DNA of 5,831 nt from Actinomycetes bacterium (GCA_021844725.1 JAKBSX010000222.1:1-5831), one strand, 5' to 3'; numbered from the stretch's first letter, positions 1 through 5,831 are shown. Notes: generated from the letters alone by a model not told the origin. A program made the numbers and translations.

Positions 1-1089
1 TAGCATGTCAATAGGTGCCAATGGTGCTTTACCAATACGCGGGATTTGGGAACCCGAGCCGAAAAACAGTGTTGCTTTGTACATTGCATGACCCATCAAG
101 TGTATTAATGCGGCCAGGTAGGCTCCGACTGTGCACTCGGCAATCATAAATCCCATCTGGGCAATGGTTGAATACGCTAAGGCTCCCTTAACATCTGATT
201 TACGGTTCATGACAGCGGTGCCAACAGTTGCTGTCAACACAGCTATAACGAAAGCAACGGCCATAGATAATGACGAAATACTGGATAATCCGCTCAAGCG
301 GATCAGAAGTATCCCACCGCCATTGACCACACCAGCATGCAGTAGAGCTGATACTGGGGTCGGAGCCGACACAGTGCTCGGCAACCATCGTCCCAGAGGC
401 CCTTGGGCCGAGCGGGTTAGGGCGGCTATAACGATTAAGAGTGAAACTGGAGTAGCTAGGCTTCCCAAACGTGCCAACGAAGCGTGGAGTGAACTGGAGG
501 AGGCTAAGTTTACGCTGCCGACCCGAACCAATAGAATCAACAAGGCCACGACAAGCGCTAAGTCGCCCAGTGCGAACATTTTGAATGTTCTCACTGCTGA
601 CTTTCTAACTTCGGGCAGGTCCGAGCGGTAACCAACCACTGCCACAAAAGAAATTCCAGCTATTATCCACGAGACAATGAGAACCGCGGCGGTAGCTGAT
701 GTGCATACAAGAGCCATTGAGGTGATCACCATATTTGCAGCCGCAAAGAAACGGTTAGCTTCCTGATCTGCACCCAAGTAGCGGACCGAGAAGCTCTGCA
801 CTGTAGCACCAACCATGCAGACCAGAACCAGCAAAGTGATGGTGAACTGATTAGCCAACAGGCCCACGACTGGTTGATGCTGGCTATTAGTAATTGCCAC
901 CGTGAAAGGTCCATTTACGGCGACCGCTATAGCGGCGGTTAGAGCGCATCCGGTTGCTATCCATCCCAAGCCTGTGATAACCTGCCGACGCGATCCTGTG
1001 GCACTAAACCTGGGAAATGATGTAATAGCGCCGAAGAGCGGGGAAATGACTGCTGCAACAAGGCATAGTTTTCCAGGTGAAAAGATCAT
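1..1089 (-). CDS. dabB: DabB-like proton-channel subunit of an inorganic carbon transporter (NuoL/ND5 superfamily), partial at left edge
   Basis: The reverse strand is open from ATG at 1089 to the window edge (363 codons, no stop). The protein is strongly hydrophobic, with many membrane segments. Family landmarks are SVRYLGADQEANRFF (about 101-115), SAQGPLGRWLP (227-237), APTPVSALLHAGVVNGGG (242-259) and SDVKGALAYSTIAQMGFM (298-315), the last followed by an HxxxHAMYKA-like stretch near 330-339. The HAG-VNGGG form resembles DabB of DAB-type bicarbonate/CO2 uptake systems more than NuoL, which has HAATMV there. DabB is a cytoplasmic-membrane cation channel thought to power DabA. The position of the NuoL TM5 glutamate reads SWIIAGISF with no acid, and R226 sits where NuoL has a lysine. 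A stop (1134-1132) precedes the ATG and no alternative start lies between, so the start is firm, although no clear Shine-Dalgarno precedes it. The C-terminus and probably dabA lie beyond the left edge. Another NuoL-like antiporter subunit is the main alternative. Confidence 0.82.
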   Translation of the reverse strand, partial: MIFSPGKLCLVAAVISPLFGAITSFPRFSATGSRRQVITGLGWIATGCALTAAIAVAVNGPFTVAITNSQHQPVVGLLANQFTITLLVLVCMVGATVQSFSVRYLGADQEANRFFAAANMVITSMALVCTSATAAVLIVSWIIAGISFVAVVGYRSDLPEVRKSAVRTFKMFALGDLALVVALLILLVRVGSVNLASSSSLHASLARLGSLATPVSLLIVIAALTRSAQGPLGRWLPSTVSAPTPVSALLHAGVVNGGGILLIRLSGLSSISSLSMAVAFVIAVLTATVGTAVMNRKSDVKGALAYSTIAQMGFMIAECTVGAYLAALIHLMGHAMYKATLFFGSGSQIPRIGKAPLAPIDML

Positions 1090-1162
1090 TTCGTTGCGCC
1101 ATTCAAAGTCGCAAGGATTAGTTTCAACCGGTCACCTTCCAAAACGTAAGTCAATGTAATCA

Positions 1163-1193
1163 ACTATACACGAAGTTCAGTTCATGAAGTCAA
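1163..1193 (-). promoter_or_regulatory. Possible sigma70-type promoter of the dabB-like gene
   Basis: On the minus strand TTGACT (1193-1188) matches the -35 consensus well and TATAGT (1168-1163) matches a -10 box. The spacer is 19 bases, longer than the ideal 17, so the promoter would be weak or need activation. It would place a transcript start about 65-70 bases upstream of the ATG at 1089. A second TTGACT lies downstream around 1149-1154 on the same strand but has no clear -10 partner. This is pattern matching only. Confidence 0.35.
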
Positions 1194-1207
1194 ATACATA
1201 GAAGTTC
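1172..1207. promoter_or_regulatory. Candidate operator: palindrome and phased GAAGT motifs
   Basis: GAAGTTC occurs at 1172-1178 and 1201-1207, with a shorter GAAGT at 1186-1190, giving spacings of 14 and 15 bases. The 8-base perfect palindrome TTCATGAA lies at 1181-1188. The palindrome and one motif fall between, or touch, the possible -35 and -10 boxes of the dabB-like gene. That is where a repressor would act, and the divergent winged-helix gene at 1473 is the natural candidate binder. The motifs are short enough to arise by chance. Confidence 0.25.
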
Positions 1208-1472
1208 TTCGGTTGTTTTGGAGTTTTTGACGGCAGAGGCCTTACTGATCGGCCGTTTAGGTGAAACGGGGATTTGTCGACTTTCTGAGCGCATATCTCA
1301 CGTAGATTTACTTTTAAAGCTGTAGAGGCTTATCCATGACGTGTTTCCTCTTTTCAAACTGCCCACAGGGCTTCTGGTTGGCAGCGAAAGCTTTTGTTGA
1401 TATTGCCGTCACATGTGCGGCTTCTGCCTAATAACCAGCTTTTCAAGTTTACGATTGAAGTATCATAAGAAT

Positions 1473-1775
1473 ATGTCAATTGACGAGAAGCCCGAATGGA
1501 CATTTCTAACCAATCATGGACACGTGCTTCTCTGTATTGCGCGGGACCCCATGATCCGGGGGCGGGAAATCGCTGCCCAGGTGGGAATCACCGAACGTGC
1601 CACTCAGAGCATCGTGGGCGATTTGGTTGCGGCTGGTTATGTCACCCGATCACGTGAGGGTAGACGAAACCACTACGCGTTGAATCAAGACCTTCCGTTT
1701 AGACACCCGGTTGAGCAGGCACATCTAGTCGGAGAGTTGTTACGGGTATTGGTAGGTCCTGTTCGTCAGCTGTAG
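1473..1775 (+). CDS. Small winged-helix transcriptional regulator (MarR/ArsR-like)
   Basis: From ATG 1473 the product is 100 residues. It begins with WTFLTNHGHVLLCIARDP (9-26), a first helix typical of a small actinobacterial winged-helix family. A helix-turn-helix follows at about 29-57: REIAAQVGI, then the recognition helix ITERATQSIVGDLVAAGYV. A basic wing runs over 57-70 (TRSREGRRNHYAL). The tail RHPVEQAHLVGELLRVL (77-93) may form a dimer helix. It has no metal-binding cysteines and no ligand domain, so it probably acts as a DNA-binding dimer. The frame is open back to an ATG at 1413, but those 20 extra residues do not resemble the family, so 1473 is preferred; the ribosome binding site is weak at both. 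It is divergent from the dabB-like gene, suggesting (inference) that it regulates that gene or itself. Confidence 0.8.
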   Translation: MSIDEKPEWTFLTNHGHVLLCIARDPMIRGREIAAQVGITERATQSIVGDLVAAGYVTRSREGRRNHYALNQDLPFRHPVEQAHLVGELLRVLVGPVRQL

Positions 1776-1789
1776 ACCAGAACGTGGTC
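1775..1789 (+). terminator. Weak hairpin overlapping the regulator stop codon
   Basis: GACCA (1775-1779) pairs perfectly with TGGTC (1785-1789) around a five-base loop, starting on the last base of the stop codon. There is no following T-run, so it is not a good intrinsic terminator. It may only protect the transcript end or be coincidental. Confidence 0.2.
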
Positions 1790-1971
1790 CTCACCTAATG
1801 GCGAGAAAACGTGAAAATGCACAACGGACAGCACGATAAGTGGTCTTTGTATTTCAATAAACAGTTTCCTTTTGAGACCTGGAGCTTCAGCTATGACTTG
1901 GCTTTACCTCTGTGATATTGTCGAGCTAGTCAAATAGTGAGATCCAGAGTTCGTGAATTGGGGAGCATGCA

Positions 1972-2190
1972 ATGAACCAGCGTGATAAAGCAAACGTGTT
2001 GATGAAGTTGGCCGACCTCGGTAAGAAGAGCACAGATTTAAAGCTTCTAATTGATGGTAGAAGTGGCACCATGAAGCGGCAGAGTGAAAGTGGGCGGCTC
2101 TCTGCCCTTGCTCACTTCGCACCCCTAAGCACCTGGGTGCCTGGCAACCGCAACGGCATATCGACTTTGATTTCTTCTTTAGCGCTATGA
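1972..2190 (+). CDS. Doubtful small ORF (72 codons) upstream of isocitrate dehydrogenase
   Basis: I do not recognise this ORF. It starts at ATG 1972 behind GGGGAG (1960-1965, six-base spacing), a good ribosome binding site. Its stop overlaps a possible in-frame upstream start of the next gene as ATGA at 2187-2190. The first 30 residues (KANVLMKLADLGKKSTDLKLLI) could form an amphipathic basic helix; the remainder is low in recognisable features and has no cysteine motif, signal peptide or membrane segment. The good ribosome binding site and the ATGA junction argue for a translated leader or small protein. The lack of resemblance, and base pairing within its 3' half, argue that 1776-2249 could instead be a noncoding leader. 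I see no other gene in 1776-2249. Confidence 0.27.
   Translation: MNQRDKANVLMKLADLGKKSTDLKLLIDGRSGTMKRQSESGRLSALAHFAPLSTWVPGNRNGISTLISSLAL
2119..2140 (+). other. Hairpin upstream of isocitrate dehydrogenase
   Basis: GCACCC (2119-2124) pairs with GGGTGC (2135-2140) across a ten-base loop, followed at once by CTGGCAACC. A shorter GGGC/GCCC pairing lies just upstream, at about 2092-2107. There is no T-run, so it is not an intrinsic terminator. It could be leader structure. I could not match it to a known riboswitch class. Confidence 0.22.
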
Positions 2191-2249
2191 CCACAACTTA
2201 TGATTTTCTTATGGGGACGTCTGGTCAAGAGTCCAACCGAGCTAGTTGT

Positions 2250-3695
2250 ATGTCAAATCCGGTTTCAATTACCGTAGCATATGGAGACGGTATCGGTCCT
2301 GAAATTATGAATGCTGCTCTTAGGGTGATTATTGCTGGGGGAGCAAATCTATCCATTGAGAAAATTCAGATAGGTGAGGCAGTTTACTCAAAAGGGATTA
2401 CGGCAGGGATTGAACCGGGTGCATGGGATTCCTTACGTAGGACCAGAGTATTTTTGAAGGCTCCGATAACTACTCCACAGGGGGGTGGTTACAAAAGCCT
2501 TAATGTGACAATTCGCAAGGCATTTGGTTTGTTTGCCAATGTACGTCCCTGCCCGGCGTATGCCCCATACGTAGCTACTAAGCATTCAGGCATGGATGTG
2601 GTGGTTATACGGGAAAACGAAGAAGATCTATATGGAGGAATAGAGCATCGGCAAACCGAAGATGTAACCCAGTGTCTGAAACTGATAACCCGGCCGGGAA
2701 CCGAGCGATTAGTTCGATATGCCTTCGAGTATGCCCGTCGATACGGTCGGAAAAAGGTGACCTGTTTCACCAAAGATAACATCATGAAGCTGACCGATGG
2801 GCTTTTCCATAAGGTTTTCAATGAGGTAGCAGCTGAGTACCCGGATTTGGAATCTGAGCATTGGATAGTGGATATTGGTGCTGCCAAATTGGCAGATACG
2901 CCAGAGGAATTTGACGTAGTGGTCTTGCCAAACCTTTATGGGGACATACTTTCCGATGTTGCGGCACAGATTGCCGGCTCAGTTGGAATGGCTGGAAGCG
3001 CAAACATCGGCTCAGAGGTTGCCATGTTTGAGGCAATACACGGTTCTGCTCCACCTATAGCTGGACAGAATTTAGCTAACCCGTCGGGGCTGCTTCTAGG
3101 CGCGGTGCAAATGCTGGTCCATATTGGACAGGGCGAGGTCGCGACACGGGTCCATAATGCATGGCTCAGAACTATTGAGGACGGTATCCATACCTTTGAC
3201 ATTTATGATCCGTCGGTTTCGACGGTAAAGGTGGGTACCTCCGAATTTGCCGATGCAGTAATTGCTCGACTGGGAGAAGTTCCAACCACTTTGCGCCCGG
3301 TTAGTTATCCATCCCATGCCCAACCAATAATAGTTGAGGTCCGTCCGCGTCCCGTGGCAGAGAAAGAACTGGTGGGGATGGATGTTTTCATCGATTGGCG
3401 TAAATCTGTTGAATCTTTAGCTGAAATTCTTGAAGCGAACTCCGGACCCCATCTCAAGCTTGTGATGATCACCAACCGTGGTCAGAAGGTCTATCCTGAT
3501 GGAGCGCCGGAAACTTTTTGCGTTGATCATTGGCGTTGTCGTTTTCAAGCAGTCGAAGAGGGCAGTGTTGTTTCATACGACGAGATTGTCCAGTTGCTTG
3601 CCAGATTAGTGAGCGCTGGTTTGCCATTCATTAAAACTGAAGGTCTGTTCACTTTTGACGGTGAGGCTGGCTTTTCGCTTGGGCAGGGCCAATAA
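2250..3695 (+). CDS. icd: Isocitrate dehydrogenase, long form with C-terminal domain
   Basis: This enzyme oxidatively decarboxylates isocitrate to 2-oxoglutarate in the TCA cycle in the cytosol. The 481-residue product has the beta-decarboxylating dehydrogenase fold. Substrate residues are S83, N85, R89 (KSLNVTIRK), R99, R121 and Y128 (IRENEEDLYGGIEHR), with catalytic K175. Metal ligands are D208 (WIVDIGAAKL), D232 and D236 (NLYGDILSD). Residues about 350-481 form the extra C-terminal domain known from Thermus thermophilus isocitrate dehydrogenase (496 residues): VGMDVFI, MITNRGQKVYP, VDHWRCRF and the ending DGEAGF-QGQ. In the cofactor loop HGSAPPIAG (264-272), P269 and I270 replace the Lys-Tyr of E. 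coli NADP enzymes. Isoleucine there is typical of NAD users, so NAD+ use is possible. The frame is open to ATG 2187 (21 extra residues, overlapping the upstream ORF stop). ATG 2250 is chosen because family similarity begins at SITVAYGDGIG, though its ribosome binding site is weak. Isopropylmalate dehydrogenase is ruled out by the C-terminal domain and the SLN motif. Confidence 0.95.
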   Translation: MSNPVSITVAYGDGIGPEIMNAALRVIIAGGANLSIEKIQIGEAVYSKGITAGIEPGAWDSLRRTRVFLKAPITTPQGGGYKSLNVTIRKAFGLFANVRPCPAYAPYVATKHSGMDVVVIRENEEDLYGGIEHRQTEDVTQCLKLITRPGTERLVRYAFEYARRYGRKKVTCFTKDNIMKLTDGLFHKVFNEVAAEYPDLESEHWIVDIGAAKLADTPEEFDVVVLPNLYGDILSDVAAQIAGSVGMAGSANIGSEVAMFEAIHGSAPPIAGQNLANPSGLLLGAVQMLVHIGQGEVATRVHNAWLRTIEDGIHTFDIYDPSVSTVKVGTSEFADAVIARLGEVPTTLRPVSYPSHAQPIIVEVRPRPVAEKELVGMDVFIDWRKSVESLAEILEANSGPHLKLVMITNRGQKVYPDGAPETFCVDHWRCRFQAVEEGSVVSYDEIVQLLARLVSAGLPFIKTEGLFTFDGEAGFSLGQGQ

Positions 3696-3864
3696 ATTAT
3701 CTGACCTGAAAATCCGGCTATCGCACCTTTATATGGGTAGAACTATATACCTCGGGAGACTATCCGAAGTTCAATAGAGGCATTGAGGGTGTTGGAATGG
3801 CTCTCTTTGGTGGCTCTTTAGGCTGCTTCAGAGGGCGTGATAGTAACGCTGTAACCAATAGCTT

Positions 3865-5052
3865 CTATTTGAGCAGCAAGTCGACGGCGTGTGCTTCGGG
3901 TCTGCGTCTGACGAACCAGTCTGCACCAAGATCGTCATAAGGGAGTCCTGTAGAAAGAATGTGCCAACAGGCGACCAGGATCGAATGACCGACAGCTTTG
4001 TTTGCCTTGGCATAACCAATGCGCCCGGTAAGACGATGGTGCTCGACACCGAGGTAAGTGCCCTTTGAACGTCCTGCAGCTGCAGCTGATTCCGAGAGGA
4101 GTGCTCCTAAGAACTTAGGCCCTTTACGGGATCTGCCAGACTTGCGCTTGCCAGCTGATTCGTTATTGCCTGGACACATTCCAGCCCAACTGGCGAGATG
4201 GCCTGAACTTTGAAAACGGCTCATATCCGCTCCAACCTCAGCGATGATTCCCTCAGCGCTGCGTCGATCTACCCCAGGGATGGTATCAAGTAGTTGGAGC
4301 TGAGACTCGAAAGGGGCGATCACCTGATCGATCTCTTCAGACAATGCAGCTATAGCAGAATCTAAAAAGTCAATCTTTGCAAGTATCGCACCGATCAAGA
4401 GCCCATGGTGTCTGCTAAAGCGCCCCTGAAGCGCCTCTTGCAACTGTGGGATCTTGGGTCTCATCTTGCCAAGTGCTAAATCAGCTAGTACCTCTGGATC
4501 ACGTTCACCTTCGACCAGTGCATCGAGTATCGCCCGTGCTGACTTGCCCTGGATATCGGTAGCGACACTTGAGAGCTTGATGCCAGCGTCCTGGAGTATC
4601 TTGTCTAGGCGTTGGGCTTCTCTGGAGCGCTCTTCGATCTGGGCTTTGCGGTAACGGGTCAAGTTGCGCAGCTCTCGGATTGGCTTTGGTGGAACAAAAG
4701 AGGGTCGAACCAGCCCATGTTCTAATAACTGAGCGATCCACTCCGCATCACCAATATCTGTCTTTCTTCCAGGAACGTTGTGCATGTGGCGGGTATTTAG
4801 GAGCCAGCACTCGAACGACTCTTCGAGAATATAGAACGGTGCTTTCCGGTAAACCCCAGTCGCTTCCATTCCCACCACTGTGACACGATATGAACTAAGC
4901 CAATCCCGTAACCCAGGCAGTTCCTGGGTTGTCGTTCCAAACTCATGCTGATAAATACTTCGTTCACCATTGTCTCCTGGCACACGAACACAGGCGGTAA
5001 TAATGTCTTTGTGCAGATCAAGTCCTGCACAACGTTCCAACAAACTCTCCAT
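3865..5052 (-). CDS. IS110-family transposase (bridge-RNA-guided type recombinase)
   Basis: The 395-residue product has both IS110 domains. The N-terminal RuvC-like DEDD domain shows D12 (GLDLHKD), E63 (VGMEATGVY), D99 and D102 (KTDIGDAEW). A charged, probably coiled-coil linker runs about 125-250 with many Arg, Glu and Lys. The C-terminal Tnp_20 domain begins near LLDTIPGVD (254-262) and includes the serine motif PGNNESAGKRKSG (294-306), where S299 is the probable nucleophile. In characterised members such as IS621 these two centres act together on DNA guided by a bridge RNA. No frameshift or stop is seen and length is normal, so it looks intact. The frame is open to ATG 5145, but ATG 5052 follows AGAAGGG by seven bases and family similarity begins there (ESLLERCAGLDLHKD), so 5052 is preferred. 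Confidence 0.95.
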   Translation of the reverse strand: MESLLERCAGLDLHKDIITACVRVPGDNGERSIYQHEFGTTTQELPGLRDWLSSYRVTVVGMEATGVYRKAPFYILEESFECWLLNTRHMHNVPGRKTDIGDAEWIAQLLEHGLVRPSFVPPKPIRELRNLTRYRKAQIEERSREAQRLDKILQDAGIKLSSVATDIQGKSARAILDALVEGERDPEVLADLALGKMRPKIPQLQEALQGRFSRHHGLLIGAILAKIDFLDSAIAALSEEIDQVIAPFESQLQLLDTIPGVDRRSAEGIIAEVGADMSRFQSSGHLASWAGMCPGNNESAGKRKSGRSRKGPKFLGALLSESAAAAGRSKGTYLGVEHHRLTGRIGYAKANKAVGHSILVACWHILSTGLPYDDLGADWFVRRRPEAHAVDLLLK

Positions 5053-5059
5053 AGTCAAA

Positions 5060-5066
5060 CCCTTCT
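5060..5066 (-). promoter_or_regulatory. Ribosome binding site of the IS110 transposase
   Basis: AGAAGGG on the minus strand lies seven bases upstream of ATG 5052. It favours this start over the in-frame ATGs farther upstream (up to 5145), which would lie in the noncoding left end. Confidence 0.65.
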
Positions 5067-5164
5067 CATCGAAACCGATATCAAAAAGTCGTCCAGAGGA
5101 ACCTCGTCTCATGGAATCTAGGATTCGTGCTAGTAGCGACATCAAAGGGTGCCCGAAGTTCCCG

Positions 5165-5285
5165 CGTCCTGCTATACAACGGGCTCAAATACACCAAGAA
5201 GAGCCGACGTCACAGGGCGACCGCCCCCATTTTCATCCACACAGCGTGGCCACCGCAAGGGGGTCATGTTGCTATACAAAAATTG
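5165..5285 (-). ncRNA. Candidate bridge RNA region in the IS110 left end
   Basis: IS110-group elements transcribe a bridge RNA of roughly 150-200 nt from the left end, with stem-loops whose internal loops recognise target and donor DNA. Here, upstream of the transposase and on its strand, GACC plus CCTT (5265-5257) pair with GGGG and GGTC (5227-5219) around one C-C mismatch. This stem encloses an asymmetric internal loop and an apical CCAC/GTGG hairpin. A second hairpin has a GGCTC/GAGCC stem (5205-5201 with 5186-5182) and a 14-base loop. A stem, then an internal loop, then an apical hairpin is what a guide loop looks like. A further GAATC/GATTC hairpin lies at 5126-5114. Exact ends and guide sequences cannot be assigned by eye. 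Confidence 0.35.
5170..5279 (-). repeat. Pair of 10-base direct repeats exactly 100 bases apart
   Basis: TGCTATACAA on the plus strand (TTGTATAGCA on the minus strand) occurs at 5170-5179 and again at 5270-5279. The pair brackets the two main stem-loops of the IS110 left end. The minus-strand form contains TATAGC, a possible -10 box, so one or both copies may be promoter elements for a left-end transcript. Confidence 0.5.
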
Positions 5286-5330
5286 CTTTTGCCTTTGTTC
5301 CTGAACCTGGTCGGGGGTAAAGGGTGATAT

Positions 5331-5783
5331 TTAGGTGCGGTATTACTGGGTGTGAGATCATGGCTACTAAGGCAAGAGAGCCTGGATAACTTTTCTGGAA
5401 GACCACTTGGTTTGAGCGGCTTTGCTTTCATACCGATATTGTTATGAGCAATTGCCGAATTAGTTGGTAGCGGAGTTGGTCACGGAGTTGGCCACGGAGT
5501 ACGGATAGCTAAGACGGTTCAACTCCGGATACCCCTGAGGTGGGACTAGTTGACAAGTAATTAGGCGTGCTGCCAGGTGTAGGGCGACTCTATAAAAGCC
5601 ACCGATGCTTGAAATGCCCCGGTAGGAAACAGGCGGAAATCCCGAATGTAAAGGTTCCTGTTGAATTCAGGATCAATTACTTATTATCCTTGTGATTAAC
5701 TGTATCCATTCACCACCCATGACGGAGCACGCCAGCCAGATGTGATTTAGGAGTAAGAAATAGTTTCTAGCGGGTGGAGCTGT
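5331..5783. other. Region without a convincing gene, right of the IS110 element
   Basis: I see no convincing coding frame here. Short minus-strand frames exist: about 39 codons around 5673-5557 without a normal start, and a 27-codon frame entering from the right edge and ending at TAA 5749-5747. Neither is recognisable. The region holds the 12-base tandem repeat at 5460-5507, a TTGACA at 5550-5555 and a TATAAA at 5591-5596 that are too far apart to form one promoter, and an 8-base palindrome TGAATTCA near 5662-5669. Confidence 0.5.
5460..5507 (+). repeat. 12-base tandem repeat, two near-perfect and two degenerate copies
   Basis: GGAGTTGGTCAC (5472-5483) is followed directly by GGAGTTGGCCAC (5484-5495), which differs at one base. 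A degenerate copy precedes them (TTAGTTGGTAGC, 5460-5471, 8 of 12 matching the first unit), and a partial one follows (GGAGTACGG from 5496). The period is a multiple of three but no long reading frame uses it. Confidence 0.6.
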
Positions 5784-5831
5784 ATGCTCAAGTCCGCAGT
5801 GGCATCGGAGGTATCCAGGGGTGCCCCAGAA
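5784..5831 (+). CDS. Possible start of an unidentified gene, partial at right edge
   Basis: ATG 5784 follows GGTGGAG (5773-5779) by four bases and opens a frame that stays open to the window end: MLKSAVASEVSRGAPE, 16 codons. An in-frame stop lies about 30 bases upstream, so the start would be real if the gene is. Sixteen residues are too few to name a product or to exclude chance. Confidence 0.3.
   Translation, partial: MLKSAVASEVSRGAPE

Larger units (their letters stand above)
1090..1472. other. Divergent intergenic region
   Basis: This 383-base stretch separates the minus-strand dabB-like gene from the plus-strand regulator. Apart from the promoter and operator candidates near 1163-1207, I see only very short ORFs without ribosome binding sites. 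One example is a 30-codon frame starting at 1336. No convincing plus-strand promoter for the regulator was found. A weak inverted repeat, TTCAA and TTGAA separated by 8 bases, lies about 20 bases upstream of the regulator start. Confidence 0.6.
3780..5330 (-). mobile_element. IS110-family insertion sequence (ends approximate)
   Basis: The element consists of one minus-strand transposase gene (5052-3865), a long noncoding left end upstream of it, and a short right end downstream. IS110 elements usually lack terminal inverted repeats and target duplications, so the boundaries cannot be read directly and the coordinates are estimates (total about 1.5 kb, normal for the family). The longer noncoding flank upstream of the transposase fits the IS110 group, in which the bridge RNA is made from the left end, rather than the IS1111 group. 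The insertion lies downstream of isocitrate dehydrogenase and does not visibly split a gene. Positions 3696-3864 between that stop and the transposase stop hold no gene. A near-repeat of TGGCTCT lies around 3798-3820. Confidence 0.6.

Noticed and set aside
131..631. Plus-strand 166-codon frame
   Set aside because: It lies antisense to the DabB-like gene, whose minus-strand translation has clear family motifs; the plus product has none.
2040..2190. Possible SAM-type riboswitch or T-box, suggested by GGTGCCTGGCAACC and GTGGCACC
   Set aside because: The surrounding conserved elements of the S-box, SAM-IV or T-box are absent, and the downstream gene is not a usual member of those regulons.
1904..2194. 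Minus-strand 96-codon frame
   Set aside because: The product is low in recognisable features and lies opposite the upstream leader of isocitrate dehydrogenase; no ribosome binding site or family resemblance supports it.
4970..5327. Plus-strand frames overlapping the IS110 left end
   Set aside because: They lack recognisable motifs and ribosome binding sites and lie antisense to the transposase start and the structured noncoding end.
3832..5329. Near direct repeat AGGGCGTGATA (3832-3842) and AGGGTGATA (5321-5329) as IS110 flanking duplication
   Set aside because: The copies differ by a two-base gap and IS110 insertions normally do not produce target duplications of this kind, so it is not evidence for the ends.
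5440..5540. tRNA-like fragments (TTAGTTGGTAGC resembling a D-arm, GGTTCAACTCC resembling a T-arm)
   Set aside because: The T-stem pairs in only three positions and no acceptor stem closes around these pieces. The D-arm resemblance comes from the tandem repeat.

Overview
The window is bacterial DNA of roughly even base composition, with small genes, moderate-length intergenic gaps and one insertion sequence. The closest family resemblances I recognise (a DabB-like proton-channel subunit with an actinobacterial flavour, a small winged-helix regulator common in actinobacteria, a long-form isocitrate dehydrogenase) point tentatively to a mid-GC actinobacterium able to concentrate inorganic carbon, perhaps of the Acidimicrobiia type. 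That placement is an inference from remembered families, not a computed assignment.

Layout. Positions 1-1089 (minus strand) hold the N-terminal 363 codons of a DabB/NuoL-family membrane protein that runs off the left edge. It has no stop inside the window and is easily missed. A 383-base divergent intergenic region carries a possible sigma70-type promoter for it, with a palindrome and a phased GAAGT motif between the promoter boxes. It is followed on the plus strand by a 100-residue winged-helix regulator (1473-1775). Next come a doubtful 72-codon ORF (1972-2190) and an isocitrate dehydrogenase of the long Thermus-type architecture (2250-3695), whose usual cofactor-discriminating residues are replaced by Pro-Ile.

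The right part is occupied by an apparently intact IS110-family element on the minus strand. Its 395-residue DEDD/serine transposase (5052-3865) has all expected catalytic residues, and its long noncoding upstream end contains stem-loops that could be a bridge RNA. The last ~500 bases show no convincing gene, only a 12-bp tandem repeat. The start of a possible plus-strand gene with a good ribosome binding site appears at 5784 and runs off the right edge.

How the parts fit: the DabB-like subunit should work with a DabA partner, expected just beyond the left edge, in energy-coupled inorganic carbon uptake. The divergent regulator is the obvious candidate to control it. Isocitrate dehydrogenase supplies 2-oxoglutarate and reduced cofactor in central metabolism and need not be functionally linked. 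The IS110 element lies directly downstream of it without breaking a recognisable gene.
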